64,000 nucleotides of DNA from Crocodylus rhombifer. Taxonomy: Eukaryota; Chordata; Crocodylia; Crocodylidae. The stretch's first letter is position 1. Each line of letters starts with the position of its first letter. A model generated the notes under the pieces. The model made no database searches and was not told the origin of the DNA. It saw only the letters and a list, made by a program, of their open reading frames with translations. The stretch lies in NCBI GenBank assembly GCA_038503035.1, contig JAVSML010024447.1:806001-870000 (forward strand). The letters are read 5' to 3'. Shown one piece after another: positions 10,805-38,783 of this stretch. The position numbers were made by a program, and so were the translations under genes.

Positions 10805-13800
10805 CTCAAGAAAGGTAAGGGGTTTTGGATGGGCAAAATGGACTAGAAGGAGAATTCTGGACAAAAGGATCAAAGGGAGGGAAGATGGTGGAAACAGAGA
10901 TAGTGGAAGAACAATGAAAAGAAGGAAAGCTTTGGAAGAGAAGAATAAGAACCTCATAAGAAAAGAGAGGAAATGAGGCTAAAAGCTTCTGCCTGCTTTC
11001 TTCTCTCTGAAAATTGCCTACAGGAACTGCAGCAAGGGCTTGCTTAGGTCTTTCTTCAGGCTAACAAGTACAGACTGCTTTGACAGATTTGGAATTATTC
11101 CATGATTAAACTGTGAATGCTAAACATTGGCCTTGCTTTTTGGATGTTAACTTTTTTATTAATATCGATGTATTTGAATAGGTAGTTATCTGGAAAAACA
11201 GGCAGGAATGAAAGGAATGGCTAAAATTAACCCCCTTTCAGCACTTAAGAGTACTAAGGGACACTGACAGAGCTATCTGTTTTTGACTCCATCTCCAGCC
11301 AACCTAAACTAGCTTTAACTAGGACAGAAGAAAGCCATGAACACAGAAGAACCAGAGAACTTACGTAGAATTAAAAAGGGGCACTCCCTGAAGAGTGCAG
11401 CAGTTATTCAGGGGGAATGAGGCGAGACATGGGACCCTCCCAAGTCCACATGGGTTATCCACGTAGGATGGGAAGGCTGTAGGCAAGATAGATACACCTA
11501 GACTGTGATTTTTAGAATCCCTACTCCAGAAGCCTTGTTTTGTTTGCTGACGTAAAGAATGCTAGTTTTAGAAAGTGTTTTCCACCACCATATCCACCAA
11601 ACCTTTGAAAGGGAAAACAAACCTCAAGTGGCTGAACTCAGTCAGACATATTAGGTAGTAACAGGTGATTCTCAGGGGCATTATAGTCCCTGGTTCAACT
11701 GGAGAATGGAAAAATTGCAAAACGCCACCCCCAATGTGGATAAAAAGAAGCAAGGTCGCACCACCTGAGGGTGAACAGATGGACTAGAAAGGAGACGAGT
11801 ATGGACTAAAGAGGTAGGATTAAGTAATGGTGGTTTACCACTCTGGTGATCAGTTTTAAGTCCGCGATTTGTTGATAGTCATATACACTCAAAACACATC
11901 AAGATTGCTTTGAACATGATGTGAAGGTGAAACTATGTTAATAGTGTTCCCCATATATAGTACATGCCACAGATTAGCCCTTTGCTCTCCCCAAGTGCCG
12001 CTCCAATCCCCTTCCACTCTGCCTGATCTCTGCTTTCTGCTCCCTAGTCTGTGCATGATCTCCTCTGCCTTGTGCTTCCTGCACCTGTTGCCTGCTATGC
12101 TGCCTTTCCTTGCCCTATCTACAATGTGACGAACACAAGTTGCTTGCGTCACTTGCCATTTGTGTCGCACATAGGCCGTCCTGATATGTGTCATTTAAGC
12201 TTTCCCAAATTAAGTCAAAGCATAAGCAATCTCAACTCAAAATTGAGCACCATGAGGAGAAGATGAATATATACTGAAACTCCGGACCAGTGCACCATAA
12301 ATCTTGGTGGGGATAAGTGCCCTGCTACTTTTAAACCACACTGCCAACAGCAATAAATTGAAGTAACTGATTTCTTTTTTTTTTTTTTTACTCAAACTTT
12401 TCAGTTCTTCTAACTTGAAAGTATTGTGTTAGCTGAAAAGTGGCCCTTTTGTTTAAAATAAACATGGTTTTATATTGTGGATTGGACTAGATCACCCAAC
12501 ACCAAGCCTCTGATTTTCATAATTAAAATTTGTAAACTAACTCATGTCTCCCATTGATGCCGCTGTTGCCATGCCACTGTTGCCATGGTATAATGGAGGC
12601 TATCCTTAGTTGGGCAATATTTTTATTAAGTTGCAAGTTGATTTCTACATACTGGAATTATTTTAAAATAATTAGTATTAATTCTGTAACCTGGTATTTT
12701 TCTTAAAAACCACAGTAAAAATTCCTCATTCAAGGACAAAACATAACAGTGCAGGATGATTATAGGTAGTAGTCCCTGCTGGCAAACTATATCTATTGAA
12801 GTTGCAAACTGGGGGAGCCTTTAATCTATAAATGTGGTTCCTGGAATTTTTTTTGAATCCTACCTTTATGCCACAGGGTGGCTACAAACAGTTTGAATCA
12901 GGGTTTCATCCTAGATAATTTTAATGTTTAATGTTTATAAAGACATGATTTATGTGCATAAGATATTTTTTTTCATCTTCAGTAAGCACTACGCAGCTTC
13001 AATATGAGGTTTGTCTCTCTCTAACCACTCTGGTAGCAGGGCAGTGACACAGATAAACAATCTGCTGCTTAATTATACTCCAGATCTGGCCCAGCTCCGC
13101 TCTGTCAATGGAAATATTTTTCTTTAGACATCTTTGGAAGTAATCACATTGCTGACCCGCAAACTAATTTGTTGTCCTTTGATACATATATGTGATACAT
13201 TTAGGGAAAAAATGCCTGTGCAAAAATAATTACAAAGGATTTCACTGAAACCTTAACTTTCATACAGACTGGTTGAGATAATACTGAAAAATATGAAGCT
13301 GCAAGTGATTTGAGCTCACTCCCTTACTACATTGGGTAAGCACTGAATTCCAAGTGTTTTAAAGTCTGTATGTCTTTTTAGCACAGGCTTAGATAAAGGG
13401 TGTGACAGGTACACTTTCTTTTAAACGACATGATGGGATCTGTAGACACAGCACCTACTATGACGTATATGGACATCTAAGGAGACAAATATTTTTTCTT
13501 TCTTTCTTTCCAGAATATTTTTAAACGGGAAGACGTATAGAGTAAGTTTATGGGCAAATTAAAGAGAGACTGAGGAGGGTATCAAAGAAATGGATAGGAT
13601 CCAAAGAAAGTATGGGGCATTGTTCTGACTGTGTGTAAGAGAAACTGGATAAGTTGAGTTCTACATAGTTTTCTGTACAACTTTGGCAAAAGACCTTTTA
13701 TAAACATAAGTCCTATCTGTTCAGTATAGACATGAAAAATCCCATGATATTTTTCATAAGATGATATATATCTCAGGAAAATAGTTTGTTTACAAACATT

Positions 13801-14727
13801 ACCTAACATGTTCTAAAACACTTAGCAGTAGTGTAAGCAGGATTTTAAATTGTTCTTTTGTCTTTTGTTGACCATAAATTCCTTACAGGATCAGTTGATC
13901 ATTTAAGTACTAAATGTATAATATACTGCCCTTTCATTCTCACTGCTCTAGGATTTTATATTAAGTCTGTACAACTACTTATAGGAGCCATTATAAGAAA
14001 GGTGGAACAGTGAGAGCTGGCTATGAAATGAGGGCTTTTAGTAGCAAAGAATTGTTCTGTTCTTGATGAAAAGAAGGAAGCTGGCACCTTCAGGCACTGA
14101 GAACAGGGGCAGATTTTTTTGCAGCAGTACAAATTACTTTAAATTTAAGAGTAATAGGGATTTCCTATTTTGTACCCCAGGAGAACATAAGGCAACTCCT
14201 GTTCTACCGTATCAGTAAATTGACAGTGGAGAATGGAGTTTTTCTTTGCAACTAAAAAAGATTCTGGAGCAAACTCAAAACGGAGCACAGTTCGAGAACA
14301 AGTTCCTACATAATTGTTCATGGGCCCTAGGCCAAAGAAACACTTTTAACTTTGGTTGCAACAGTGTGACCTGTATTGTTATGTCATTTGCTGAACTCCT
14401 TTAGCTACCTGCAGTTAGACGGATGTGCAAGAAACGCTCATGTTTAAGTGGCAGAGAGGAAGATTTGGGTTTAGCTTGGTTACATTGTCAGAGGTAGGGG
14501 AGAAAGGTTGGAAACAGGAGAGTTGATTTACGAAAAATTTTGGAAAACTTTTGAGAATTGATCCTTATAGCTTTTAAAAGGGCCAAAGCTGGAAGCTGTA
14601 TGTGGGGACTAGTGAGGAGTTGGTGCTATCCCCATTCATTGCTGGGTGGCTTGCACCATTTGCTCCTCTGGACTTTCCCTGTTTCTTTAGGAAGGTGACT
14701 AAATGTCTAGAGAGGAGAAGACTCAAA
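10805..14727. other. intergenic sequence between DENND6A and ARF4
   Basis: Mostly AT-rich with no gene seen. A segment at about 11960-12180 (pyrimidine-rich, containing CCAATCCCCTTCC and CTCTGCCTGATCT) resembles part of the hAT-like element at 57687-58176 and is probably a diverged relative. Nothing else could be assigned. Confidence 0.5.
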
Positions 14728-15256
14728 GGGTGCATCCAGATGCGTATGGATGTTTAGTTCCCCAAGGACAACCAGCAATGGTGCACACCTCGCACCACAG
14801 CTACTTGTCCCTGGGGAACACCTGTGCTTCAGCACGTGGCAAGTTACCCCTGGCATGGTAGGGGAAGCCCCAGCAGCCTTACCTGGGGTTTTGGGGGCCT
14901 CCCAGGGCTGCAGCTGCAGCAATTCCTCTGCCAGGCAGACCCTGGTCTTCAGCCACAGTGAGGATCTGGGGAGCCTGGCTCTGCTTTTCAGCAGCGTATG
15001 CTGCTCAAGTGTGCACTACTGTTTTATAGTTTGTTTGGTTTTTTTCCCCCACCCAGCTTGTTTTGGTTTTTTGACCCCTGGATATCTATGGAAAAAAAAC
15101 AGAGCAACGTAAAACCAAAAAGCGCATCCTTGCAGCACAGAGAACACTTGCAGTATGTGGTGCTGCAAACTGTTTGTGGCTCTACCTACCGCATGACTGC
15201 GCTCATCTGGTTTGTGGCTCTTCCTACTAAATGACTGCACTCATCTGGATGTGCCC
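14728..15256. mobile_element. DNA transposon with terminal inverted repeats, 529 bp, superfamily unclear
   Basis: The left end GGGTGCATCCAGATGCGT and the reverse complement of the right end, GGGCACATCCAGATGAGT, match over most of 18-20 bp. Just inside the right end is a 38-bp tandem duplication (15173-15210 and 15211-15248), each copy containing TTTGTGGCTCT, CTAC and ATGACTGC, and ending CTCATCTGG. A target-site duplication is not clear. No transposase frame is present. Confidence 0.6.
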
Positions 15257-15408
15257 AGAGGGAGCCAATGGAACGTGCAAACAGGCCAGGAGAAGTGATT
15301 GCGGGGTTCAGAACTGAAGTAAGCCGGTGTGGAGGAGATGAGTAAATGAGATGCATATTATTGTCCCGCCTTGTCATTTGGTAGTCTTGAAAAGGTGATC
15401 CAAGAGAA

Positions 15409-15418
15409 NNNNNNNNNN
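15409..15418. other. assembly gap (10 N)
   Basis: Ten undetermined bases, probably a placeholder gap of unknown true size. They separate intergenic sequence from a CR1 3' end. Confidence 0.99.
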
Positions 15419-15419
15419 T

Positions 15420-15876
15420 GGAAATAGTGTCGGGGTTGAGACACAGAACCTGGGAGGAGAGGATGAGGGGCCTGGGTTTATTTCATCTAGAGAAGAAAAG
15501 ACCAAGCGCCATTTAACAGCAGCCTGCAACTACCTGAAGCGAGGTTCAAAAGAGGATGGAGCAATGGTCCATCAATGGTCTGTTGTCAGTGGTGGCAGAT
15601 GACAGAACAAGGAGCAATGGTCTCAAGTTACAGCAAGGGGGGTTTAGGTTAGATATTAGGAAGAATTTTCTCACTAGGAAGGTAGTAAAACACTGGCATA
15701 GGTTCTCTAGAGCAGTGGTGGACTATCCATCCTTGGAGGTTTTTAAGACCTGGGTAGACAAAAGCCTTGGATGGAATGATGTAGTTGGGGCTGGTCCTGC
15801 TCTGAGCAGGGGGCTGGACTAGAGGTGACCTCCGGCGGTTCCGTCCACCCCTCATTTTCTATGATTCTAAAAAAGG
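15420..15876 (+). mobile_element. CR1 LINE 3' end
   Basis: The frame encodes the last part of CR1 ORF2: DDRTRSNGLKLQQGGFRLDI followed by RKNFLTRKVVKHWHR, then a 3' UTR ending with the CR1-type tail TTCTATGATTCTAAAAA. The 5' side is cut by the assembly gap. It lies immediately upstream of the ARF4 CpG island. Confidence 0.9.
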
Positions 15877-16102
15877 AAGGTAAAAGTTTGAGGCGGGGCA
15901 AGCAAACAACCGGGGACGGGAGAAACGCTGAGGGCAGCAGGGAGACACCTGGTGCAGGTGGAGCCAGCCGGAAGGGCGGGCAGGGATATGCGGAGCGGCC
16001 AAAGGTAGCGCAGGGAGTGGCCGGCCCCCGCTCCCCCAGTTCTTGCGGCCGCTGCTCAGCCCCGCCTTCTGACGCGAAGGCGCTGCGGGCCCAGCCGCGA
16101 GG

Positions 16103-16121
16103 ACTACATCCCCCAGCGCGC
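16103..16121 (+). promoter_or_regulatory. ZNF143/THAP11-like site 1
   Basis: ACTACATCCCCCAGCGCGC resembles the ZNF143/THAP11 element ACTACAnnTCCCAGnATGC in its ACTACA and CCCAG parts. Confidence 0.5.
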
Positions 16122-16144
16122 GGCGTGGCAAGGAAGAGGGCGGG

Positions 16145-16163
16145 ACTACAGCTCCCGGCATGC
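16145..16163 (+). promoter_or_regulatory. ZNF143/THAP11-like site 2
   Basis: ACTACAGCTCCCGGCATGC matches the consensus ACTACAnnTCCCAGnATGC at all but one defined position. Confidence 0.7.
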
Positions 16164-16253
16164 CTTCGCTTAAGGCCGGCGGGCCCCGGACAACGTTTCC
16201 CATCATGCCCCGCGCTGGCGGCGCCGGGCGTCGAGGCCTGGCTGGGCGCGGGG

Positions 16254-16271
16254 GCCGCTGGGAGCCGTAGT
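16254..16271 (-). promoter_or_regulatory. ZNF143/THAP11-like site 3
   Basis: On the minus strand it reads ACTACGGCTCCCAGCGGC, opposite in direction to sites 1 and 2. A weaker TTTCCCATCATGCC at 16196-16209 may be a half site. Confidence 0.5.
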
Positions 16272-16366
16272 CCGGCCGGGGGGCGGAGGCAGGGGTGGCG
16301 CCGCGGCGGGGAGGTGGCCGCGTGACGCGATTTTGTCCGCGTTGGAGCCGGCGGCCGTGGCGAGCG

Positions 16367-16376
16367 TGACGTGGCA
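16367..16376 (+). promoter_or_regulatory. UPRE / Golgi-stress-like motif TGACGTGGCA
   Basis: TGACGTGGCA contains both the unfolded-protein response element core TGACGTGG, bound by CREB3-type bZIP factors, and the Golgi apparatus stress element ACGTGGC (16369-16375). It lies about 115 bases upstream of the ARF4 start codon. ARF4 is a known target of the CREB3 Golgi-stress response, so the site is a plausible functional element. Binding is inferred. Confidence 0.55.
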
Positions 16377-16489
16377 GAGAGCGAGCGAGCGAGGCTCCCG
16401 GACGCACAGGCGCCGCCGCCCGCCCTTGGTGCTGCCGGGCCGGGACCCGCGGAGAGATCCGATCACAGCCAGGCCCCGCCGCTGCCGCC

Positions 16490-31835
<15,346 letters not shown>

Positions 31836-33045
31836 CTCAAACTGGATGACTCTTTCACCAGGGACATGTTTGATATAAGTGGTCTAGGCTTGTTACAATA
31901 AAAAAATTAGTTTGCATCTTGGTTATTAAACAGTATCTGGAACTGATTTGGGCAGGATATTACAGCGTTTCAACTTATTTTGTTGCCAATTATTGTTTAC
32001 CAAGCTACATGTTGCAGAGGTAGCAATGGGCTTGGGTAAAAATATCTCCTTAACTTGGGGGTGGGGGGGGAAGAGTGTATCTTCTGATTTTACTACCCTT
32101 CTTAGCCTAAATGCCTGAATATAGTTCTTGTGACATCTTCAGAATCTGTTTTAAACACTTTCTGAGCCCCAATAAATTAATGTTTTAAAGTCTCTTTCCC
32201 TGCTACGTTAGTTTACTGATACCTTATTTCATTCCTCAGACAGTCTGCTGACTTAAAAATGTAGCATTCCATTTGTATTTATTTCTCTCCCTTGCCAAAA
32301 AAGACTTCCTAATACTGCTTGTTCCAGCCAAGAAAATTCTCTAAAACACTATTCAGATCTACTGCACTGAGGAACATTTTATTAACCCTTGGGTTCCGTC
32401 AGCCCAAATTGCCTTTGTGTGAATTGGATTTGTTGAGTAGAATAGTCCTGCGCTGGTTGCGAAGAGCTCATGTTTAGGTTGTTTTTAATATTCAGCAGAT
32501 TGTCTTCCTTTATATTGTATCTTTTTTTTATGTTGCATGTTGCTTTTTGGTATCAGCCTGACTGTTTTTGCCCAGTGTATAATAGTTCTGCTGAAGTTTT
32601 ACTGTTTATTGGTGAACATATCTTCATAAAGAGATTTTGGAAATTCATCAAACTCTATGGATTAGTTTCTTCATAACCCACTTGGAATTATTCCTAATAA
32701 AATGATAAAATATAGTTTTGTGTATGCTCTTCTTGAATCTTAAAATTGTGGAACTGTCAAATTAATATTATCACTGTTTTTCTTTAACAGAGTTTTTTTT
32801 TCTGTAGCTTGAACGTGAATACAGATCTCTGATTTTCACTTGTTTGGAGCGATTTGGGGGTGGACCCTCTTGGGAAGGGGGCAGTTAAGTTGTATACAAT
32901 GCAGTAAGTAGTCATCAACAAGATTTATAATTCTGTAAAAAGCGTCTTTTGAAGTTGTAAATCTAAAAAATCCTTTTAAGATGTCCAGATATGAAAATAC
33001 TAACAGCTAAAATTGTAATAAAACAAGTACAAACTGCCCAAAAAG
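31836..33045 (+). other. ARF4: ARF4 3' untranslated region (approximate)
   Basis: Repeat-free, AT-rich sequence after the stop codon. AATAAA signals occur at 31897-31902, 32696-32701 and 33017-33022. The last gives a 3' UTR of about 1.2 kb; the first would give a very short one of about 80 nt. Alternative polyadenylation is likely, but which sites are used is inference. Confidence 0.6.
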
Positions 33046-33457
33046 CATGCATGTCTGTTTTCATAGTTATGTGCACTTAAAGTATAATATGGATTGCAGT
33101 AGCAATGTGACAGATGAGTTCTGGGGGTGGTTGCCTGAGCAACAAACTTGAGCATATAGGGATTTGTTCTGATGTTTCAGTAATGGTGACAATCAGTCCT
33201 CAAAAATCCCAGTCAATCCACATGAGCTGTATCTCCACGTTCTTTGCTTAAAACATTTGAATGTAGAGTAGCAGCTTGAGGCATGAAACTGTTGGAGTTT
33301 TCTGATGCACCTCTCATGTCTGCAGAAATCCTTACGTTTTACTGCACGATTAGCCTAACCTCTTCCTATTTCAGTCTGCTTAGAAAAAACATCCAGCTGG
33401 ACTTCAGTGGTGTTTAAAACCTGAGATTAGTTGATGCTGTGGGAGTATAGGTTAGGA

Positions 33458-33949
33458 CAGGGTGAGCCAAATGGCAGATCTGGCTGATGGCCAGACTCCA
33501 TTTCCCAGCAGCCCCTGCCTAGGTCACTGCAGCTGGTTTCTGTGGAGACCCCAGCAGTGGTGAGCTGGTATTTCCATGGAGACCAGCCCCAGCAGCACTG
33601 GCAGGGTGCGTGGCTGGCTTGGGAGCTAGGATCTTGCAGCAGTGACAGAGTGGTCCAGAGCAGAGCTGTGATCTGCTGCCTGCACACCCATGCCCCAGCA
33701 GATCGCAGCTCTGCCCTGGCTCCGGACCATAAGGTTACTGCCACAAGATCCTAGCCTTGAAGCAGTTCCCTACCCAACTGTGCATCTGCCAGCACTGCTC
33801 CATGGAAACCCTCACCCTGTGCTGTCACTGCCACCTCTGCTGGGGTCGCCATGGAAACCAGCTGCAGCAGATGGTAGGCAGGGGCTGCTAGGAAATGGAG
33901 TCTGCTGTAGGCCTGATCCAGTCTGCAGGCCAAACTTCACCTATTCCTG
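33458..33949. mobile_element. non-autonomous hAT element, 492 bp, perfect 8-bp TSD
   Basis: Left end CAGGGTGAGCCAAATGGCAG. Right end, inverted, CAGGAATAGGTGAAGTTTGG. Flanked by identical octamers GGTTAGGA at 33450-33457 and 33950-33957. The interior contains paired opposed segments around TGGAGACC and CATGGAAACC, giving it partial palindromic character. Confidence 0.85.
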
Positions 33950-35764
33950 GGTTAGGATCTGTCCTCTGCTTTTATGTGGGCCACAACCTTCTCACTTCAC
34001 AACAACAGCAGATGCAATAATGCAGGTTTGGCTTTCTTCAGAGGATGCTTCCACCTGAGCTATTTTAACCTAGGTTAGTGCTCCCACCTAAACTGACAGT
34101 TTGGATTAACTGGAGTGAGACTCCCCTCCACAGTCAGTAGCTCTGTTGCTGATAGCAATACCAAAGCAAGATAAATTTTCAAAAGGAATTGATATGTTCT
34201 GATCGGAAACCTTTTTGGTAACTTCCATGGGAGTGAGAGTGCAAGCGGCTTACAACTGAACAGAACTTGGAAGGAGTTAGGCCCTCAGCCTTGGAGCCAA
34301 GAGCAAGTTGAAAGCAAATGCTGACTGTTAGAAGGACACTGACTAATTTCCTTGGTGTTGGAATCCAAAAAAGTTGCATCAAAATCTTGAGGCCAAAATG
34401 CTTCAGTCAGCGATGATGTATGCCTTGTAATGTTTGTAACTCTTCCTTTCTGATCGGTGTTCACAGATAATTAAATAATGTTTTTCCAAGTTGCTGAATT
34501 TCCAGGTTACAATTCAATGGCAAGTATAGCAGGAGACAACACAACTAGAGCTGCTGAGGAAAATCGGATGCCATAACCTGGAAGATTAGGGTAAAAAGGT
34601 AAATCATATGGTTCCACTTGGAGAGGAGTAGAGTTGTTCAGCATGTTCCTGGAAAGGGGTGCTTGCTAAGAGATGGACAGATCAGAGGTGTTTTTGCTTA
34701 CTGTCCAGGTAAGATAATGGTGGCACATCATTAGTTAGTTTGGCTATTGATGGAATTGCTGCATTGTTCCACTCAAAGTATTGTTAAGGTATTTGGAAGA
34801 ACTGAAATAGTATTTAAAAAGTCTTTCTAATGGGTCATAATAGATCACATTCTTCCTCTGTTTCTGGAAACATGGCCCCATCTGCAAGGTGCTCGCTAAA
34901 GACATGCTGGTAAAGAGGGGAGCATGGTTTTTATGTCCTGATTTAAATGGTGTGGTAGTGGTTGTATGTTACTCTGGAGTGGAGTACAAAGTAACATCCT
35001 AGCTGATCAAGGTGGCTTAAATACTGGCATTTCCTTTTATGATTGTCCAGGCAGATCCCTTAGTGTGTGAGCTCCATGTGTATAGGATCACTTTTCTGTA
35101 GTGCAGTATCTGCTAAGGTACTTACTGAGGCATCTCTTGTCCCATGAGTCCAGGGCAAAAAACAGGGCATACCCATTGCTACACACTCCATCTTGGAGGC
35201 CATGGCTCCAAGGTGTAGCCTCTCGATGTCCAGGTCCCTTGCCCTGAATTAGATAGCTGATGCTATTTAGTAGTTTGTCTGTGGCTTTGAAAGAAACTAA
35301 ACTTAAAGCAGAGTAGTGTTAAGTGTTGGGGTTTTTTTTATTATTTTTATTATGCCCCGTCTGCCCTGGTAAAAGGTCTTTACCTTGCTCTACATGGGCT
35401 CTGGCATGGCTAACTCCCTGGGTGTTAAGGTGAGCTCCTCTTGTGATGCAGAAAAATTTCTGCAAGTGATGTGTTCTAGAGGTCTCAGCTTCGAGAGAGG
35501 GACAGACTCCAGAGCACTGCTCCATGGCCATCTTGGAACGCACACAAAGAAGTCTCAAAGTGGTGTCACTCATATAGAATAACCCTGGTAGTGTTTAACC
35601 TGTGAAGAAATCTGTGAAGTCCTTTCTAGCCCTAAAGCAGTGGTTGGCCAGTTATGTAAGAGTCTGTCACAGATCCTGTACTTCAACTTAAAAGACTCGC
35701 TACATTTTACCCAAAAACATTGTTACCATAGAGGGCTGCAATGTGTCCCCTCTTGCTCTTACAG

Positions 35765-36159
35765 CAGTGGTTCTTAACCATGGTGATGAGATCTTTTAAG
35801 AGTGCGCTAGAGAGCTGCACAGTATTATTGGCATTAAGTATGAAAACACTTACATGATTCACAAGATAAGCCCAGAGAGATCCTTCAATGTGAGGTACTA
35901 AATATGCACATTAGGCTGCCCTTATGCACAATACCAAAAGCGCACATTTTTAAAGTGATGCTTAATGCACAGTAGCCTCTTTTACTGCGCATTAGCATAA
36001 TTGCACAGTTTTTATGTAATGCTTTAATGCACAGTAAAATAGGCCACTGCGTATTAAAGCAATGTGTAGTCTCTTGTCCCCTCCCCTCCTCCTGTCAAAA
36101 AGCTACGAGCTGACATTTTCTGAGGTGTGCCTTGAGCCTGAAAAGGTTGAGAACCACTG
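35765..36159. mobile_element. non-autonomous hAT (Charlie-like), 395 bp
   Basis: Left end CAGTGGTTCTTAACCATGG and inverted right end CAGTGGTTCTCAACCTTTTC are near-identical Charlie-type terminal inverted repeats. Flanks TCTTACAG and CTCTTCAG share TCTT and CAG but are offset by an indel, so the duplication has decayed. The interior is rich in TGCGCATTA and TAATGCACAGT repeats in both orientations. Confidence 0.75.
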
Positions 36160-38636
36160 CTCTTCAGAAAGAGTAGGTACAGGCATATTTTCCAAAGCTT
36201 TTCCATTTGGCTGATCATCTTGACTCCTCTATGCCTTTCTACTAATTCCTGTGATACAAAGGGCAGTATCAAAAGCAAGAAATATGAAGTGTCGTTGTCA
36301 TGACTGGTCCTTGCTAGCCACAGTGATTTTTGGTGGTTTAACTTGCTGTAAGTGTTCATGTGCCACATTATACTTTTGGCCTGGTCAGAAGCATTACCTT
36401 GGAAGGTGTCGGGGTTCCAGGCTTGTTCATAGTCATTTTGAGTTAGTCTGCCCCAGCTGGGACCAGTGACATAATGATTGGTGAGCCAGTGTCCTCAGCT
36501 GTACCTGTTAAAGTAATTGAATTAGCTGTTGAAACAGTTCTGATCTAATTGGGACCTAATTTAGCTGTGTGACACATGACTCACCCCAACCCTTTGCTTC
36601 TCTTACTTGGGATGTCTCTCTGTTCTTTCTTAGGTGGTTCCTGATGCTCACATGGCTTCTGTGCTTCTGCCAATATCTGATGATATTAGGCTTCTGATCT
36701 TGGCCTTTGCACTGAAAGCATATACTTGGTTCATGGTTTTTACCTGCCTCTTGACTTTTGGACTACAGCCCCAAAGTGGGCCAGACCACCTGTGTCTGAG
36801 TCTCCTTACAGAACCATGGTGAAATACTGCATCTACATCCACAGTTGCTAGACATGATGCCTTACATTATAGCTGCCAGTTAAATGTTTTAAATGTTGCT
36901 TTACTCTGCTGCAGGCAGTCTTTCTGATAGATATCGCCGAAGTTCAGAGTCAATGGCTCTTAACTCCCATACATAGATTGCTATATGTATCCATCCTTAG
37001 GATGTATTAATGTTGCAATCACATGTTAGTCTATGCCAAAGTTCAGCCTTAAGACTGACTCAAGTGAAAATTTGAGACCATTAATTGGCCTGTTTTCAAC
37101 TTCTCTGCCTTTTGGGAAGAGAAGTATGTACTTCAGAAGTACTATGTTATAAGATTGATAGGTCAATGAATGGCCTATTGATAGGCCATTACGGTTTTTT
37201 TACTATTGTGTTTTGGCAGTAATGGGAGGTTCTGTGTTGCTGTAATTGGAGTTTAATACATAGGATGAGATGCAGCTCAGATGTCTCAGGACTTTTTACA
37301 GCCATTAATGTATTGTGTACAGCACTGTGTAAACCAGAGTGGCAATAGTGAAGTTAGTTTTGTACATTTAATGTCTCTGGCCCTTCTCCCTTTCTGGATT
37401 GTAAAAACTCTTTGGCATGACACTAAAGTCAGTATCGTTTTTCCCACTAGTTAAACTGGAAGAGTGCTACAGGAGCGCTGAAAATCTGTGTGACTATCCT
37501 CCTCTGAAAGTACTTGGGAATCATAGCAGCGGGTACCATGCAAGTATTTAAGTAAATAGGAAGGAACTGTTCCTTCTTGCCTTTTAAGTATGGAGTAAAA
37601 TAGTTTGCTGCCTAAGGCTAAAACCACTCACAGTAGTAGTTCTTATCTGATGCATCCTCTCTGAGTCCTAACCATGCACTCCTGGCTTAAATAAAACTCT
37701 AACAAATCAAATGTAAAATTTGCATCAAAGGAGGAACAGATAGAAAAAGAATTATTGGATTACTCTTACTCAAGTCAGTTACCCAAACTGGGACACAGTT
37801 CAAAAACTGTTATGGCCTGTTCTCACTTAAATCTGCTGAAAATTTCTGTTCCTCATTTTCCTCGAATAAGAGGAAATCCTGAGTTCCTGCAACTGAAGTG
37901 ACTCTCATGGTTGGACTTGGGACTCTGTGCTATACACTGAACAAATCTACTACAGAATGGGATTGACCTAATAAACAACCCATAATCTAAATGTATTCAC
38001 AACTTGTTTGGTCAGTATCCATGAAAAGGTTCATGACAAGTCTGCAAACAGAAAATGTATTAAGATAATTTATTAACAGCAAATGCATTGAGCAGCTTTA
38101 TTCCATATAGGCATATGCCTCTTAAGCTTTAAGCCAGTCCTGTTCTTGCAAGTAGTTTTATTAACTAAATTGCAATTGCGTGTATGACTAAAAGATAATA
38201 GGATCAGATGCATAATATCTACAGATGCTAGAGCATCTGCGATGCTACCAGACTAGACTGCATTAAAATATTTATTGCCCAACTAACTCCATTTCTTCTT
38301 ATTCCCTATTCTCTGGGACTGCCAAATTCTCCCCTTCACTCCTTGGTTTTGGACAGACCATTTACGCATTAATTTTATACTCTTACAAAAATAACTAGGT
38401 ATATTCTCTAGAGAGCTTTAGAAAAGCTCCATGAAAGGACTTGATTCAAGTACTACTAAGACGGTTAAATGAGTCAGTTTCTCCCTTGTGAGCTGTGAGC
38501 TTGACTGATACTGTGCTTAGAAATATATCTGCACACATCTTAAGTTACTGCAGTGTAAAAGAAACCTGCTCACCAAGCTGAATTTCCACTAGTGAGTCCT
38601 GGTGTCGCCATCCTTTTATGTTAGAATAGTGCCTCC

Positions 38637-38783
38637 CAAACTTTGCCTTGGCATGACCCCATTTATGGCCCCATTTCCTCAGCATGACCCCTCACTCCCA
38701 GCCCACAGCTCCCCACCCCTGTGACCCCATCCGCTGATGTTGGACCCCATTTGTGGTTACAACCCACAGTTTGGGAGCTGCTG
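38637..38783. mobile_element. short hAT-like element, 147 bp
   Basis: Left end TAGTGCCTCCCAAACTTTG and inverted right end CAGCAGCTCCCAAACTGTG. Flanking octamers TGTTAGAA (38629-38636) and TGCTAGAG (38784-38791) match at 6 of 8 positions. Confidence 0.65.
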
